This document shows positions 17,488 to 26,825 of a DNA stretch of 64,000 nt, one piece after another. Both the position numbers and the translations under genes were made by a program. Within the stretch, counting starts at the first letter, position 1, and each line of letters opens with the position of its first letter. Origin of the DNA: Lachnospiraceae bacterium (lineage in GTDB: Bacteria > Bacillota > Clostridia > Lachnospirales > Lachnospiraceae); contig SVEH01000015.1 of the NCBI GenBank assembly GCA_015057455.1, positions 1-64,000 of the forward strand. Direction: 5' to 3'. The notes beneath the pieces are model-generated. The model saw only the letters and a list, made by a program, of their open reading frames with translations, was not told the origin of the DNA and made no database searches.

Positions 17488-17797
17488 ATACAAATCCTCC
17501 ATCCTAAATTATTATTAATTAACTTACTTTTAAACAAATCTTAATCCTATTTAAATAACATTCATTAATTCTATTCGAAAGCTAAATGATTTCGCTTTAA
17601 AACTTAAATTAAATCCTATTTAAATAATTTAAATCAATAGCCACTCTCGGCTATTTTAAAAATCATCCCACAAAAATAAATCCCAATAATTTAGATCAAC
17701 CATATCAATTGTGCATATACAGTTATATATCATTATAAAACTTCTTCCAAAAAATTACAATATCCATTTTTTTACAATTTTCTTCAATTTCTTCCCT

Positions 17798-17896
17798 TTT
17801 GAGCAATAGCTCAAATCAAAGAGAAGGCCAAATGAACAAGCTTCTGTTCATTATAAAATACCCAAACAGGCCCCTGTCATTCTTCTGACAGGGGCC
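17798..17896 (-). terminator. Hairpins after rbsK, including the rbs terminator
   Basis: On the minus strand an 11-bp stem GGCCCCTGTCA / TGACAGGGGCC (17896-17869) lies 31 bases after the rbsK stop and is followed by TGTTTGGGTATTTT. Its sequence closely resembles the stem at 617-643. Further on, TTTGAGC-AATA-GCTCAAA (17798-17815) is a member of the GAGC..GCTC hairpin family, but here no T-run follows. The rest of the gap 17488-17926 has no gene. Confidence 0.75.
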
Positions 17897-17926
17897 ATAA
17901 CCTACAATTTATAGTTTACCATTATA

Positions 17927-18817
17927 TTATTGTTCTTCTAATGCCTTCAACACTTCATCCTTCAATGGTATTGATTGAACAGCTCCTTCTCTAGTAACTG
18001 CTATGGAAGATGCTTTAGCACTCATATTCAAAATATCTTTAACATCCATTCCATCAATCATACCTGCTAAAAAGTATCCTGTAAAAGTATCTCCAGCTGC
18101 AGTAGTATCTACTGCTTTTACCTTGTAAATTGGTTGATGATATACCTTATCACCTTCAGCATATTTTGCTCCATCTTTTCCTAGTGTAAGAACTATCTTA
18201 GCATTAGGGAATTTTTCTCTCATACAAGTTAGTATTTCATCTGGATCAGATAAACCTGTAATCTGTCCACCTTCTACTTCATTTAAAAGGAATATACTAA
18301 CTTTTGTTAAATCAACTTCATTTAACGCTTCATTAAATGGAGAAGGATTTAAAGCAATTACCATTTCCTTTTTATATGCTTCATCTACTATATATGGAAG
18401 TAAATTAACCTCATTTTGAAGTAATAATATATCACCTTTTTCAAAATGCTCTAATACTTCATCTACATACTCTGTAGTAAGTCTTTGATTAGCGCCACCA
18501 AACAACAATATACTATTCTGTGCGTTTTTATCCACCTGAATAATTGTATGTCCAGTTTTACCATCAATAAATCTTATATAGTCAGAATTCACACCATGTT
18601 CCTTGCATGCATCAATGAAAACTTGTCCATCTTTTCCAATCATACCACCATGGTATACATCTACTCCAGCCTTAGCAAGTGCCATTGATTGATTAATTCC
18701 TTTTCCACCAAGAAATATTTCCATTCCACCAGTTGCCTCAGTCTCGCCAGGTAAGATAATATGATCCACCTTATATACATGATCTAAATTCAATGAACCA
18801 ATATTTAATACTTTCAT
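17927..18817 (-). CDS. rbsK: Ribokinase
   Basis: This PfkB-family sugar kinase of 296 residues phosphorylates ribose to ribose 5-phosphate in the cytosol. The N-terminal GLGGKGINQS-type motif reads FLGGKGINQSMALA, and the ATP/anion-hole signature is DTTAAGDTFTGYF with the catalytic Asp. The start is ATG 18817 with GGAGG nine bases before it; an upstream TTG adds only two residues. It is last in rbsDACBK and is followed by a terminator. The long gap from rbsB (124 bp) may hold a processing site; I see no separate promoter. Confidence 0.95.
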   Translation of the reverse strand: MKVLNIGSLNLDHVYKVDHIILPGETEATGGMEIFLGGKGINQSMALAKAGVDVYHGGMIGKDGQVFIDACKEHGVNSDYIRFIDGKTGHTIIQVDKNAQNSILLFGGANQRLTTEYVDEVLEHFEKGDILLLQNEVNLLPYIVDEAYKKEMVIALNPSPFNEALNEVDLTKVSIFLLNEVEGGQITGLSDPDEILTCMREKFPNAKIVLTLGKDGAKYAEGDKVYHQPIYKVKAVDTTAAGDTFTGYFLAGMIDGMDVKDILNMSAKASSIAVTREGAVQSIPLKDEVLKALEEQ

Positions 18818-18941
18818 AGTCAATCCTCCATTCCTAAGCGACCTTTTCGCTTTGGAACATTACCTTTTATCTAGTCTTGTTTGTCTATATAGCTTCAGCA
18901 TTCCTATTAACTAATATACTGTATCTACATAGCATTCTTTA

Positions 18942-19916
18942 TTAGTCTTCTTTATCTACTTTATCTTCTTTATCTTCCTTGTCTTCTTTTTCCTCTTTTG
19001 CGTCATCATCTCCGCTTAAGCTCTTCTTAGTAACAAGTTTAACTTCTACAGGAATCTTCTTATCAATCTTTTCACCGTTAATAAGTTTTATAGCATTTTC
19101 AACACCTGTAGCACCGATAAGGTCTGGTTGTTGTGCAATTGTAGCTGCCATTTTGCCTTTCTTAATAGCTTCAATAGCATCATCTGTTGCATCAAATCCA
19201 ACTACCATAATTTTCTTTTTAGCTCCATCGATTGCTTCAACTGCTCCAAGAGCCATTTCATCGTTTGCAGCAAATACACCTTTGATTTTTCCGTTCTTTT
19301 GTAAGATATTTTCCATTACTTCCATACCTTTTGTACGGTCAAAATCTGCTGTTTGACTTGCTACAACTTTTAATTTCTTATCTGCTATATTATGGAATCC
19401 TTCGCTTCTATCGATTGCTGCTGATGCTCCTGAAGTACCTACAAGCTCTGCAACTTTTGCTTTTTTACCAAGTTCTTCAACTAGATATTGAGTTGCAAGT
19501 TCTGCACCTAATACGTTATCTGATGCAATTGTACAATCAACATCAACATCATTAACTACTCTATCTACTGCAATAACTTTTACACCTTCGTCTATTGCAC
19601 TTTGAACTGCTCCACTTACTGCATCTGAATCAACAGGGTTAACAATTAATACTTTAACTCCTTTTGATACAAGATCTTCGATATCACTAACTTGCTTAGT
19701 TGCGTCGTCTCCTGCATCTACAACTGTAATTTCAACTCCTGCATCTTTTGCAGCTTTTTCTGCACCTTCTACTAATGTAACAAAGAATGGGTTGTTTTGT
19801 GTTGAAACTGATAATCCTATATCGCATGCCTTTTTATCACTTTTATCACAACCTACAAATGCAAACATTCCTATAACTAAAGATAACATTAAAATAATCG
19901 CAAAACTTTTTTTCAT
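18942..19916 (-). CDS. rbsB: Ribose ABC transporter substrate-binding lipoprotein
   Basis: This periplasmic-binding-protein type 1 family member has 324 residues. The signal peptide ends in a lipobox (MFAFVGC), so it is a lipoprotein anchored outside the membrane. The two lobes carry ISTQNNPFF-like LSVSTQNNPFFV and VNPVDSDAV, VAVDR and GFDATDDAI, all typical of ribose binders. The C-terminal end has an added acidic tail of repeated KED units (about 303-324) not found in standard RbsB. I chose ATG 19916, since GGAGG lies seven bases before it; the longer frame begins with that same GGAGG. Confidence 0.95.
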   Translation of the reverse strand: MKKSFAIILMLSLVIGMFAFVGCDKSDKKACDIGLSVSTQNNPFFVTLVEGAEKAAKDAGVEITVVDAGDDATKQVSDIEDLVSKGVKVLIVNPVDSDAVSGAVQSAIDEGVKVIAVDRVVNDVDVDCTIASDNVLGAELATQYLVEELGKKAKVAELVGTSGASAAIDRSEGFHNIADKKLKVVASQTADFDRTKGMEVMENILQKNGKIKGVFAANDEMALGAVEAIDGAKKKIMVVGFDATDDAIEAIKKGKMAATIAQQPDLIGATGVENAIKLINGEKIDKKIPVEVKLVTKKSLSGDDDAKEEKEDKEDKEDKVDKED

Positions 19917-20033
19917 AATAAGTTCCTCCATTTTCTTAAATAAAATATTTTCTTAATACTATAGAAAGTCATTTACGACTCGTCTCATAAAAGTTAAGTT
20001 TTATGTTATTTTCTTTTATGAGTTTAACATTCT

Positions 20034-21008
20034 TTATCTCTTACGATCTGACATTACTGCAATTAAAATTACAATTGCCTTAATAACCTCTTGGTAATAA
20101 GTAGAAACACCAAGTATATTTAATCCATTATTTAATACAGCTATTATAAGTACACCTGCAAAAGTTCCGCTTATTTTTCCACGTCCACCACTCATACTTG
20201 TTCCACCAAGGGCAACAGCTGCTATGGCATCTAATTCATAACCATCACCTAATACAGGTTGTGCTGAGTCAACACGAGAAATCATTATTAAACCTGCAAG
20301 TGCTGACATAAATCCTGAAATTGAATATACTATTATTTTTGTTTTTGAAACATTTACACCAACTAAGTTAGCGCATTTTGCATTACTACCTGTTGCATAT
20401 ATTTTTCTACCAAAAGTTGTTTTGTTAAGCATAAACCAAAATACAAGTAATGCTATAACCAAAATTATTGCTGGAACTGGTATGCTAACCACACCTAATT
20501 CTATATTACCTTTTCCTAATGTCTTAAACAATTCAGCACCTGACTCGCTCTCAATATTATAAGCTAATCTAGAAATAGGTTTACCATCTGTGATAATCAT
20601 AGCTAACCCACGATAAGCTGTCATTGTTATCAACGTCGCAATAAATGGTTGTAATCTTCCTTTTGCTACAAGTAAACCACTTATAGCACCTAATAATGTA
20701 CCTGCAAATAATGCAATTAAAATTGCCCAACCTGTAGCTACATCCATCATAATCAACTCTGCACATATAATTGCACTAAGAGCAAATGTTGATCCAACGG
20801 ATAAATCTATACCATCTGATAAAATAACACATGTCATACCAAATGCTATAAGACCATTAAATGTAGCCTGGCGTAATAAATTTAAAAAGTTGCTTGCTGT
20901 TCTAAATTCTGGACTTATTATGCCAAGCACTATTACTAATAAAACTAATGCTATAAATGCGGCATACTCGCTTAAAAAAGCTCCTATTTTCTTTTTATTT
21001 TCCATCAT
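20034..21008 (-). CDS. rbsC: Ribose ABC transporter permease
   Basis: This inner-membrane permease of 324 residues has eight to ten helices and the family signatures GMTCVILSDGIDLSVGS, GRKIYATGSNAKCANLVGVNV (EAA-like loop) and VALGGTSMSGGRGKISGT. It dimerises and works with RbsA. The start ATG overlaps the rbsA stop (ATGA at 21005-21008), with GGAGG inside the end of rbsA, which indicates translational coupling. Length and motifs are normal. Confidence 0.97.
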   Translation of the reverse strand: MMENKKKIGAFLSEYAAFIALVLLVIVLGIISPEFRTASNFLNLLRQATFNGLIAFGMTCVILSDGIDLSVGSTFALSAIICAELIMMDVATGWAILIALFAGTLLGAISGLLVAKGRLQPFIATLITMTAYRGLAMIITDGKPISRLAYNIESESGAELFKTLGKGNIELGVVSIPVPAIILVIALLVFWFMLNKTTFGRKIYATGSNAKCANLVGVNVSKTKIIVYSISGFMSALAGLIMISRVDSAQPVLGDGYELDAIAAVALGGTSMSGGRGKISGTFAGVLIIAVLNNGLNILGVSTYYQEVIKAIVILIAVMSDRKR

Positions 21009-22489
21009 AAACTTCCTCCTGTCGCTAAAGTCATAATCTTGGCTTGATCAGCATCGCTAGCTTCAACAACACCTGTGATTTTTCCTTCGTGAACAACCAC
21101 GATTCTATCACTCATGCCTAGCACCTCAGGTAATTCAGATGAAACTAATATAACAGCTACACCTTTCTTCGCCAAATCATTAATTACGCTGTAGATTTCC
21201 TTTTTAGCTCCAATATCAACTCCACGAGTTGGTTCGTCTAAAATAAGAATCTTAGGCTCCGTTGCAATCCATTTTGCAAGTACAACTTTTTGTTGATTAC
21301 CTCCACTCAAGTTGTTACATTCATGCTCTGGACCAGTGCACTTAATCTTAAAGTCTTTAATTCCCTTATCTACAAGCACATTTTGCAACTCTTTACGAAT
21401 AACTGTTTTCTTAGATATTTTCTTAAGATTAGCTATTTCGATATTTTCGGCTATAGTTTTTTCTAACAACAGACCTTCTGTTTTACGATCTTCTGTTATA
21501 AATCCTATACCTGCTGCAATTGCTTGTCTTGGGTTTTTGATTACCACCTCTTTCCCTTCAATAAGAATTTTTCCAGATTCCACAGGCAAATTGCCGAAAA
21601 TTGCTTGCATAATTTCCGTTCTTCCGGCACCCATTAAGCCTGAAAATCCAACTACTTCACCAGCTTTTACAGAAAAACTTACATTTTTAAATAAATTACC
21701 ACTTGTAAGTCCATCTACTTTTAATACTTCTTTTCCTATTTTTTCATCGCGCTTAGGAAAACGTTCGCCAATTGTACGACCAATCATCATTTGTACAATA
21801 TCGTCCATATTAATATCTTTAATTTCTTTAGTATCAATATATGCACCATCTCTTAGTACGGTAATACGATCACATAATTCAAAAATTTCTTCCATACGAT
21901 GAGATATGTATACAATTGAAACACCTTTTTTCTTAAGTGATTTAATAACATCAAATAAAACCTTAGTTTCACTTTGAGTTAAGGCAGCTGTAGGCTCATC
22001 CATAATTAAAACCTTTGCATCAACCATTAATGCTTTACATATTTCAATCATTTGTTGTTGTCCTACAGATAATTCTGTCATAGTTGCTGTAACAGGGATA
22101 TGAACCCCCATTTTATCTAACATTTCTTGGGCTTTGGCAATCATAGCTTTCTTGTCACATATGCCAAATTTTTTAGTAATTTCTTTTCCCATAAACAAGT
22201 TTTCTTCAACAGTTAAATCAAATAATACATTTAATTCCTGATAAATAAAAACGATTCCTGCCTTTTCAGCTTCTTGTGGATTTTTGTACATAACTTCTTG
22301 TCCATCAACAAGTACAGTTCCCTCATCTCTTGTGTAAACACCAGTAAGTATTTTCATTAAAGTTGATTTTCCTGCGCCGTTCTCTCCCATAAGAGCATGA
22401 ACTTCACCGTCTTTTAAATTAAAGCCTGCATTTTTTAATACTTGATTTGTTCCAAAAGACTTGTTTATGCCTTTCATCTCAACATTCAT
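21005..22489 (-). CDS. rbsA: Ribose ABC transporter ATP-binding protein (two ABC domains)
   Basis: This protein of 494 residues has two fused ATPase domains, as in all RbsA/MglA-type importers. The first has GENGAGKSTLMK (Walker A), LSVGQQQMIEI (signature) and LIMDEPTAAL (Walker B). The second has the usual degenerate Walker A SGLMGAGRTEIM, NLSGGNQQKVVLAKW and LILDEPTRGVDIGA. It energises ribose import with RbsC and RbsB. The start ATG 22489 follows AAAGGAG. It lies 45 bp after rbsD. Confidence 0.97.
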   Translation of the reverse strand: MNVEMKGINKSFGTNQVLKNAGFNLKDGEVHALMGENGAGKSTLMKILTGVYTRDEGTVLVDGQEVMYKNPQEAEKAGIVFIYQELNVLFDLTVEENLFMGKEITKKFGICDKKAMIAKAQEMLDKMGVHIPVTATMTELSVGQQQMIEICKALMVDAKVLIMDEPTAALTQSETKVLFDVIKSLKKKGVSIVYISHRMEEIFELCDRITVLRDGAYIDTKEIKDINMDDIVQMMIGRTIGERFPKRDEKIGKEVLKVDGLTSGNLFKNVSFSVKAGEVVGFSGLMGAGRTEIMQAIFGNLPVESGKILIEGKEVVIKNPRQAIAAGIGFITEDRKTEGLLLEKTIAENIEIANLKKISKKTVIRKELQNVLVDKGIKDFKIKCTGPEHECNNLSGGNQQKVVLAKWIATEPKILILDEPTRGVDIGAKKEIYSVINDLAKKGVAVILVSSELPEVLGMSDRIVVVHEGKITGVVEASDADQAKIMTLATGGSL

Positions 22490-22534
22490 CTTGTCAAATC
22501 TCCTTTCCGAACAGGCTACACTAACATATTTTTC

Positions 22535-22939
22535 TTAAGCAAAAATACATCCCGATTGTAAAATAATGTTAGCATAAGGAGTAGTCTCTCCAGTTCTTAT
22601 AACCGCTTTGCATTCATGTGTTCTCATTTTTAACTCCGTATGAGACACATACTCTACCTCGACCTCCATGTCTTTAAACAATGTTTCAATTTGACTTAAT
22701 ACCTCTTTGTTTTGTTCCTTAATTTCCTCTGCTAAAACAATTTTCTCGACCTTCATATCTCCTACTACGGTCTCTAATGTTTCCATAAATGTTGGGCTTC
22801 CGAATTTAAGAGCAAGGTCTATACGTTCTACCTCCTCTGGTATTGGTAAACCACAATCGCCAATAGCGATACAATCAGTGTGTCCCATATAGGACAAAAC
22901 TCTAGAAATATCGCTATTTAAAATACCGCCTTTTTTCAT
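22535..22939 (-). CDS. rbsD: D-ribose pyranase
   Basis: RbsD speeds the pyranose-to-furanose change of ribose so that ribokinase can act. The 134-residue length, the opening MKKGGILNSDISRVLSYMGHTD with the catalytic His, the GDCGLPIP turn and the closing RTGETTPYANIILQSG are all family hallmarks. It is the first gene of the operon; AGGAG precedes ATG 22939. A TATAAT-like -10 box lies about 60 bp upstream (22998-23003). No LacI-type ribose repressor gene is in the window. Confidence 0.96.
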   Translation of the reverse strand: MKKGGILNSDISRVLSYMGHTDCIAIGDCGLPIPEEVERIDLALKFGSPTFMETLETVVGDMKVEKIVLAEEIKEQNKEVLSQIETLFKDMEVEVEYVSHTELKMRTHECKAVIRTGETTPYANIILQSGCIFA

Positions 22940-22997
22940 AAAAACGCTCCTTTCTAAAATAACATGCGGCCCCTCATTTGAATTAATAGTTACTAAT

Positions 22998-23003
22998 ATT
23001 ATA
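22998..23003 (-). promoter_or_regulatory. Possible -10 box of the rbs operon
   Basis: TATAAT on the minus strand, followed by ATTAGTAAC, lies 59 bases before rbsD. There is no good TTGACA at 17 bp, only an A-rich stretch, so the promoter is uncertain. In the same region two GAAAAAACTA direct repeats lie just upstream. The rest of the gap 22940-23300 holds the palindromic repeat piece at 23211-23280 and no gene. Confidence 0.35.
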
Positions 23004-23210
23004 AAAAAACTTAGTTTTTTCTAGTTTTTTCTAATCAAAATTGTCTGTAAATATTTAATTTTGTTTATAATCTTTCTAATTTTTATCACGTACTCTCTCT
23101 AATTTATATCGACAAAAGTTAATATTCTGATTAATTATTATTGCTAATATTTTTAATTAATTTTCTCCCAAAAACTTCTTTAATTTGTAGTGGCACTAAG
23201 TTCTTTCTTA

Positions 23211-23280
23211 TAAAAGCTATAACAATCATAAGCAAGGGTAAAAATTTAAGAGAACATAATATATTATGTTCTCTCAAATT
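23211..23280. repeat. Palindromic element, collapsed copy; HD-GYP terminator
   Basis: Bases 23211-23242 match the left flank of the element at 351-384 (AAAAGCTATAA..CATAAGCAAGGGT). The inverted arms (23243-23262 with 23261-23280) meet directly, without the roughly 98-bp GC-richer core of the long copy, giving a 19-bp stem with one mismatch. On the minus strand the stem is followed by TTTTTACCC 21 bases after the HD-GYP stop, so it probably serves as its terminator. Confidence 0.75.
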
Positions 23281-23300
23281 GGGGGGGATTTTAGACCCCA

Positions 23301-24992
23301 TTATGATTCAACCGTATCATAATATTCTTCTAATTGTTGTCTACATTCTAAAAATATCTCTCCTAATTTAGGATCAAAATGATTACCTATAGACTCTTTT
23401 ATGATGCTAAAGGCTTTATCATAAGGCATTTTTTCCTTGTAACATCTTTTACTTACTAATGCATCAAATACATCTGCAAGTGCCATTATTCTGGATTCTA
23501 ATGGAATACTTTCTCCAGATATTTTTTCTGGATATCCATTTCCATCATATTTTTCATGATGATAATGAGCCATATTCTTAGCTATTTGAATAAACTCTAT
23601 ATCTTGTACTCCTTCTAGTACCATATCTATAATTGCCACACCCTTATGTGCATGTTCTTTCATAATTTCATATTCCTCATCGGTAAATTTACCCGGTTTT
23701 AACAATATATTATCAGGAATACCAATTTTCCCTAAATCATGCATTGGTGCAGCCTTAATTACATTATCAAAAAAGCTATCTGATGTATTAAACTCATATT
23801 TCGCTTCTTGCAACTTATTTACAAAAATTCTTACAACATCACTTGTTCGTTTAATGTGACCACCAGTATTATTATCTCTACTTTCAACAACATTGGCCAT
23901 ACCAAAGATAATTTTATTCTGTATATCAAGAATACTCTTAGTCTTCTTATTAACTTCTTCCTCAAGTTGTGTATTATAATTATTGATAAGCTTAATATAT
24001 TCTTGTTGTTGTGTATCATCTGACATTTCAACCATAAAACCTTTTGGTGTTGTGTTATAATAAATTTTTCTTAGTAGACATTTTATGTCCATATCATTAT
24101 CATGAATATACCATATTACTTGTTCCTTATCTCCAAACTCTTCAATTTCCTTTTTTACACGTTGAAATAAAGGATATTCATTCTCTAATTCTTCATCAAT
24201 TTTTAATTTACTTAGAAAAGAAACATATTTTTTAGCCACTTCATTACAACCAACAAATCTATTTTTATTATCAATAACAATGTAGCCATAACTTTTCTCT
24301 TCCATTGTATCTAATATTAATGTACCCACATCATATGTTTCCGTACGATAGTATATATAATATAACACTATAGAAAATAAAGCGAAACTAAGTGGTACAT
24401 AATCAATTATTGAACCAGTTACTTTTTTCATAATATATGCCATTAATGTAGTTATATATCCTCCCATTAATATTATATTGTTTCTATAAGATATTTTATT
24501 TTGCCTTTTAAATGCATATATTATCAACACTATACATAATATCATTGTTGTATACAAATATATTGAAAAGAATTTATGTAAAAATCCATAATCTTTTTCA
24601 ATATAGGCAATTCCATCGTCAAATTTTATATCTACAGATTTATAGTACATAGTTGAATACCCAGCAGTTAATATAAATCCATATACAACTGATGCAACTG
24701 TAAACAAAATACCTGCAACAAATCTTCGTACTTTTATTTTACACAGGTTAGCAATATTCAATAATATCATTAATGGCATGAATACGCCGCCTACATATGC
24801 TAATTTATTGGCCAATATCGCAGTATCGACATTTTGAGATAATGCTAACGCAAGTGACCCTGCATTACTAATTGCAATAATACCAAACATATTACTAAAA
24901 TATGTAAAACTTTTCTTTTTCCAATGTATTTCGAATACTACCCATCCAATACAGGAAATAACAAACATTGTTACATAATATACTAATGCCAT
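23301..24992 (-). CDS. Membrane HD-GYP c-di-GMP phosphodiesterase
   Basis: The protein has 563 residues. The first 220 form seven or so membrane helices like the 7TM sensor modules of histidine kinases. A PAS-like segment (about 225-340), a short coiled coil and then a C-terminal HD-GYP domain follow. The HD motif is MHDLGKIGIPD, and the GYP signature appears complete in HHEKYDGNGYP, followed by LADVFDALVS. HD-GYP enzymes cleave c-di-GMP. I start at ATG 24992, eight bases after GGAGG, ten codons shorter than the open frame. Pieces of the palindromic element flank the gene on both sides. It could set the c-di-GMP level read by the EAL protein at 34812-36233. Confidence 0.9.
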   Translation of the reverse strand: MALVYYVTMFVISCIGWVVFEIHWKKKSFTYFSNMFGIIAISNAGSLALALSQNVDTAILANKLAYVGGVFMPLMILLNIANLCKIKVRRFVAGILFTVASVVYGFILTAGYSTMYYKSVDIKFDDGIAYIEKDYGFLHKFFSIYLYTTMILCIVLIIYAFKRQNKISYRNNIILMGGYITTLMAYIMKKVTGSIIDYVPLSFALFSIVLYYIYYRTETYDVGTLILDTMEEKSYGYIVIDNKNRFVGCNEVAKKYVSFLSKLKIDEELENEYPLFQRVKKEIEEFGDKEQVIWYIHDNDMDIKCLLRKIYYNTTPKGFMVEMSDDTQQQEYIKLINNYNTQLEEEVNKKTKSILDIQNKIIFGMANVVESRDNNTGGHIKRTSDVVRIFVNKLQEAKYEFNTSDSFFDNVIKAAPMHDLGKIGIPDNILLKPGKFTDEEYEIMKEHAHKGVAIIDMVLEGVQDIEFIQIAKNMAHYHHEKYDGNGYPEKISGESIPLESRIMALADVFDALVSKRCYKEKMPYDKAFSIIKESIGNHFDPKLGEIFLECRQQLEEYYDTVES

Positions 24993-25072
24993 ATCAATAC
25001 CTCCATTTAGATATTCGCACATAACCTTAACTTATATCGGATTTTGTAACCACTATCCTTAGGAGATTCTTT

Positions 25073-25162
25073 AATTTGAGCTATCGCTCAAATTGGGAGT
25101 TTTTTTAGCTCCGCGAAAGTTTTAGACTTTTATGCTAGTTCCAAATTTAAGAGAATATAATA
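25073..25162. repeat. Palindromic element, inverted right-end copy with hairpin
   Basis: Reading the plus strand: stem AATTTGAGC-TATC-GCTCAAATT (25073-25094), GGGAG, seven T, then about 40 bases nearly identical to the reverse complement of 541-580, then AAATTTAAGAGAATATAATA, one arm of the palindrome. The hairpin plus T-run is a terminator-like signal pointing right, although no accepted gene reads that way here. Confidence 0.8.
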
Positions 25163-25182
25163 TTTACCATTAACAACTTACT

Positions 25183-26229
25183 TTACTGCTCATAAACGTA
25201 TTTTTTTATTATAATTATACTCACAATGCTACATAACATTAAACTAAACCATGTATTTAAATTAGTAGCATCTGCTGTCTGTGGTATATTATCTATTTTT
25301 TCTATTGATGCATCTGATACTGATAATTTTTCTTGTGATGTTTCATTTTCTTCTGCTTCTAATGTTGTATTCTTGTCTTGTTGCGATATTTTTTCTTTTT
25401 GAGCTAATTTCTTTTCTTCTTTAGCTGCTTGTTTTTCTTTTGAAGTTTCATCATTGTTTTTTTCTTCTTTTTGGTCTTTTGATGTTTCCTTTACATCTTT
25501 ATCTGATGATTTTTCCTTAGTATTTTTTTGTTCTTTAGCTTTCTCCTTATTTGATTTATTAGACTTTGTTCCATCTTCTGAATCCTTTATATCATCTTTT
25601 GATGATTTATCTGTAACTTCTTCTTGATCTTCATTTTGTTTTGAATCTTTATTATCATCTTCTTGTTTATCGGTTTTATCTTCTGATGAATCTTCTTTTT
25701 GATCTTCTGATGTTGTTTCATTCGTTTTTTTAGACTCTTCTGATTCTACTTCACTTGTTTCTGAAGTATCAGTTTTTTTATCATCTTTGTTTTCATCATT
25801 TACTACACTATCTTTATTAGTCTTATCAATTAATAATGAGCTTGTAATACTACTAATACTTCCATTACTTAATATGCTACTTGTTATTGTATTAGTTACA
25901 CTGTTAGTATTAGTGGTTACATTATTATTGTTATTATTTATACTTGTAGTATTAATTATCTGTGAAGTATTACTTATACTTGTATCCCTGATATTAGGGT
26001 CAGCACATATTCCACCTGGATTTTTACTTTTACTATTTCCTATAGATGTTAAATCATTATTATTAGTTAAATTTAAATTAGGAATTAAATTATATGAATC
26101 ATTTCCACTTGCCCCTAATCTATCTACCAATAAATCTTGCGCATAAACATTACTAAATGGTGCGATTACCAAACTTGCACACAATGACAATCCTAGTATT
26201 GTTTTTATAAATTTGTTACTTTTCTTCAT
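25183..26229 (-). CDS. Low-complexity cell-surface protein with degenerate sorting signal
   Basis: This 348-residue protein has a clear signal peptide (to about residue 30, ending VYA), an Asn/Thr/Ser-rich segment (45-130), a long Lys/Glu/Asp/Ser-rich stretch (140-300) of no fold, and a C-terminal end IPQTADATN followed by a hydrophobic helix and KKYVYEQ. That end has the layout of a sortase signal, where related proteins read IPQTGD; here the Gly is Ala. It may therefore be a membrane-held stalk or a substrate of an unusual sortase. No sortase gene is near. The start ATG 26229 follows GGAGG. Function unknown. Confidence 0.75.
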   Translation of the reverse strand: MKKSNKFIKTILGLSLCASLVIAPFSNVYAQDLLVDRLGASGNDSYNLIPNLNLTNNNDLTSIGNSKSKNPGGICADPNIRDTSISNTSQIINTTSINNNNNNVTTNTNSVTNTITSSILSNGSISSITSSLLIDKTNKDSVVNDENKDDKKTDTSETSEVESEESKKTNETTSEDQKEDSSEDKTDKQEDDNKDSKQNEDQEEVTDKSSKDDIKDSEDGTKSNKSNKEKAKEQKNTKEKSSDKDVKETSKDQKEEKNNDETSKEKQAAKEEKKLAQKEKISQQDKNTTLEAEENETSQEKLSVSDASIEKIDNIPQTADATNLNTWFSLMLCSIVSIIIIKKYVYEQ

Positions 26230-26644
26230 TTTCTAACTCCTCCATTTACATCCCATATATACATTTACATTAATTTCTCACTTATTTTCTTAATTCAATG
26301 CTTCTTAATTATTTTATGCCTTTGATTATTATTAACATAATTTTATATATACTACTTTTTTACTTTAATTTTTGTTGCTACTATACTATATAATTCTATC
26401 ATAATTTTATTGACATCACTTTTATATAAAGTGGAATATAAGAAAATCATAAGTTTATATTTATTCTATTTTTATACTAGTCTGGGGATATTTATATTTA
26501 TTTTTTAGATATTATGTGGAGGGTATTTTTTCTATATTAATTTTAGATTTAAGAATTATGTGATTTTAAGTTTTTTAATATATATCTTTAAATCCATTAA
26601 AACTATAGTGTTATTTTTATTTCAAACATCGTTTAAGGGTTATT

Positions 26645-26738
26645 ACTTATACTGTTTTACATTTATTTTTAATATAGTTTTTGCTTCATTTACTTATACA
26701 GTTTTGCATTTATTTATAATACAGTTTTCACTTTATTA
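26645..26738. repeat. 47-bp direct repeat, two copies, in a 596-bp gap
   Basis: ACTTATACTGTTTTACATTT at 26645 recurs with few changes at 26692 (47 bp later). It lies in the long T-rich gap 26230-26825 between two divergent genes. That gap must hold promoters for both; I see no ORF and no certain -35/-10 pair. Confidence 0.7.
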
Positions 26739-26825
26739 AAAATAAATTAGTAACTTTTTAGAGCATATATTCTCCCTATCTGCATATATATTTATTAGAA
26801 TTTATTTATTATTTGGAGTTCTTTA

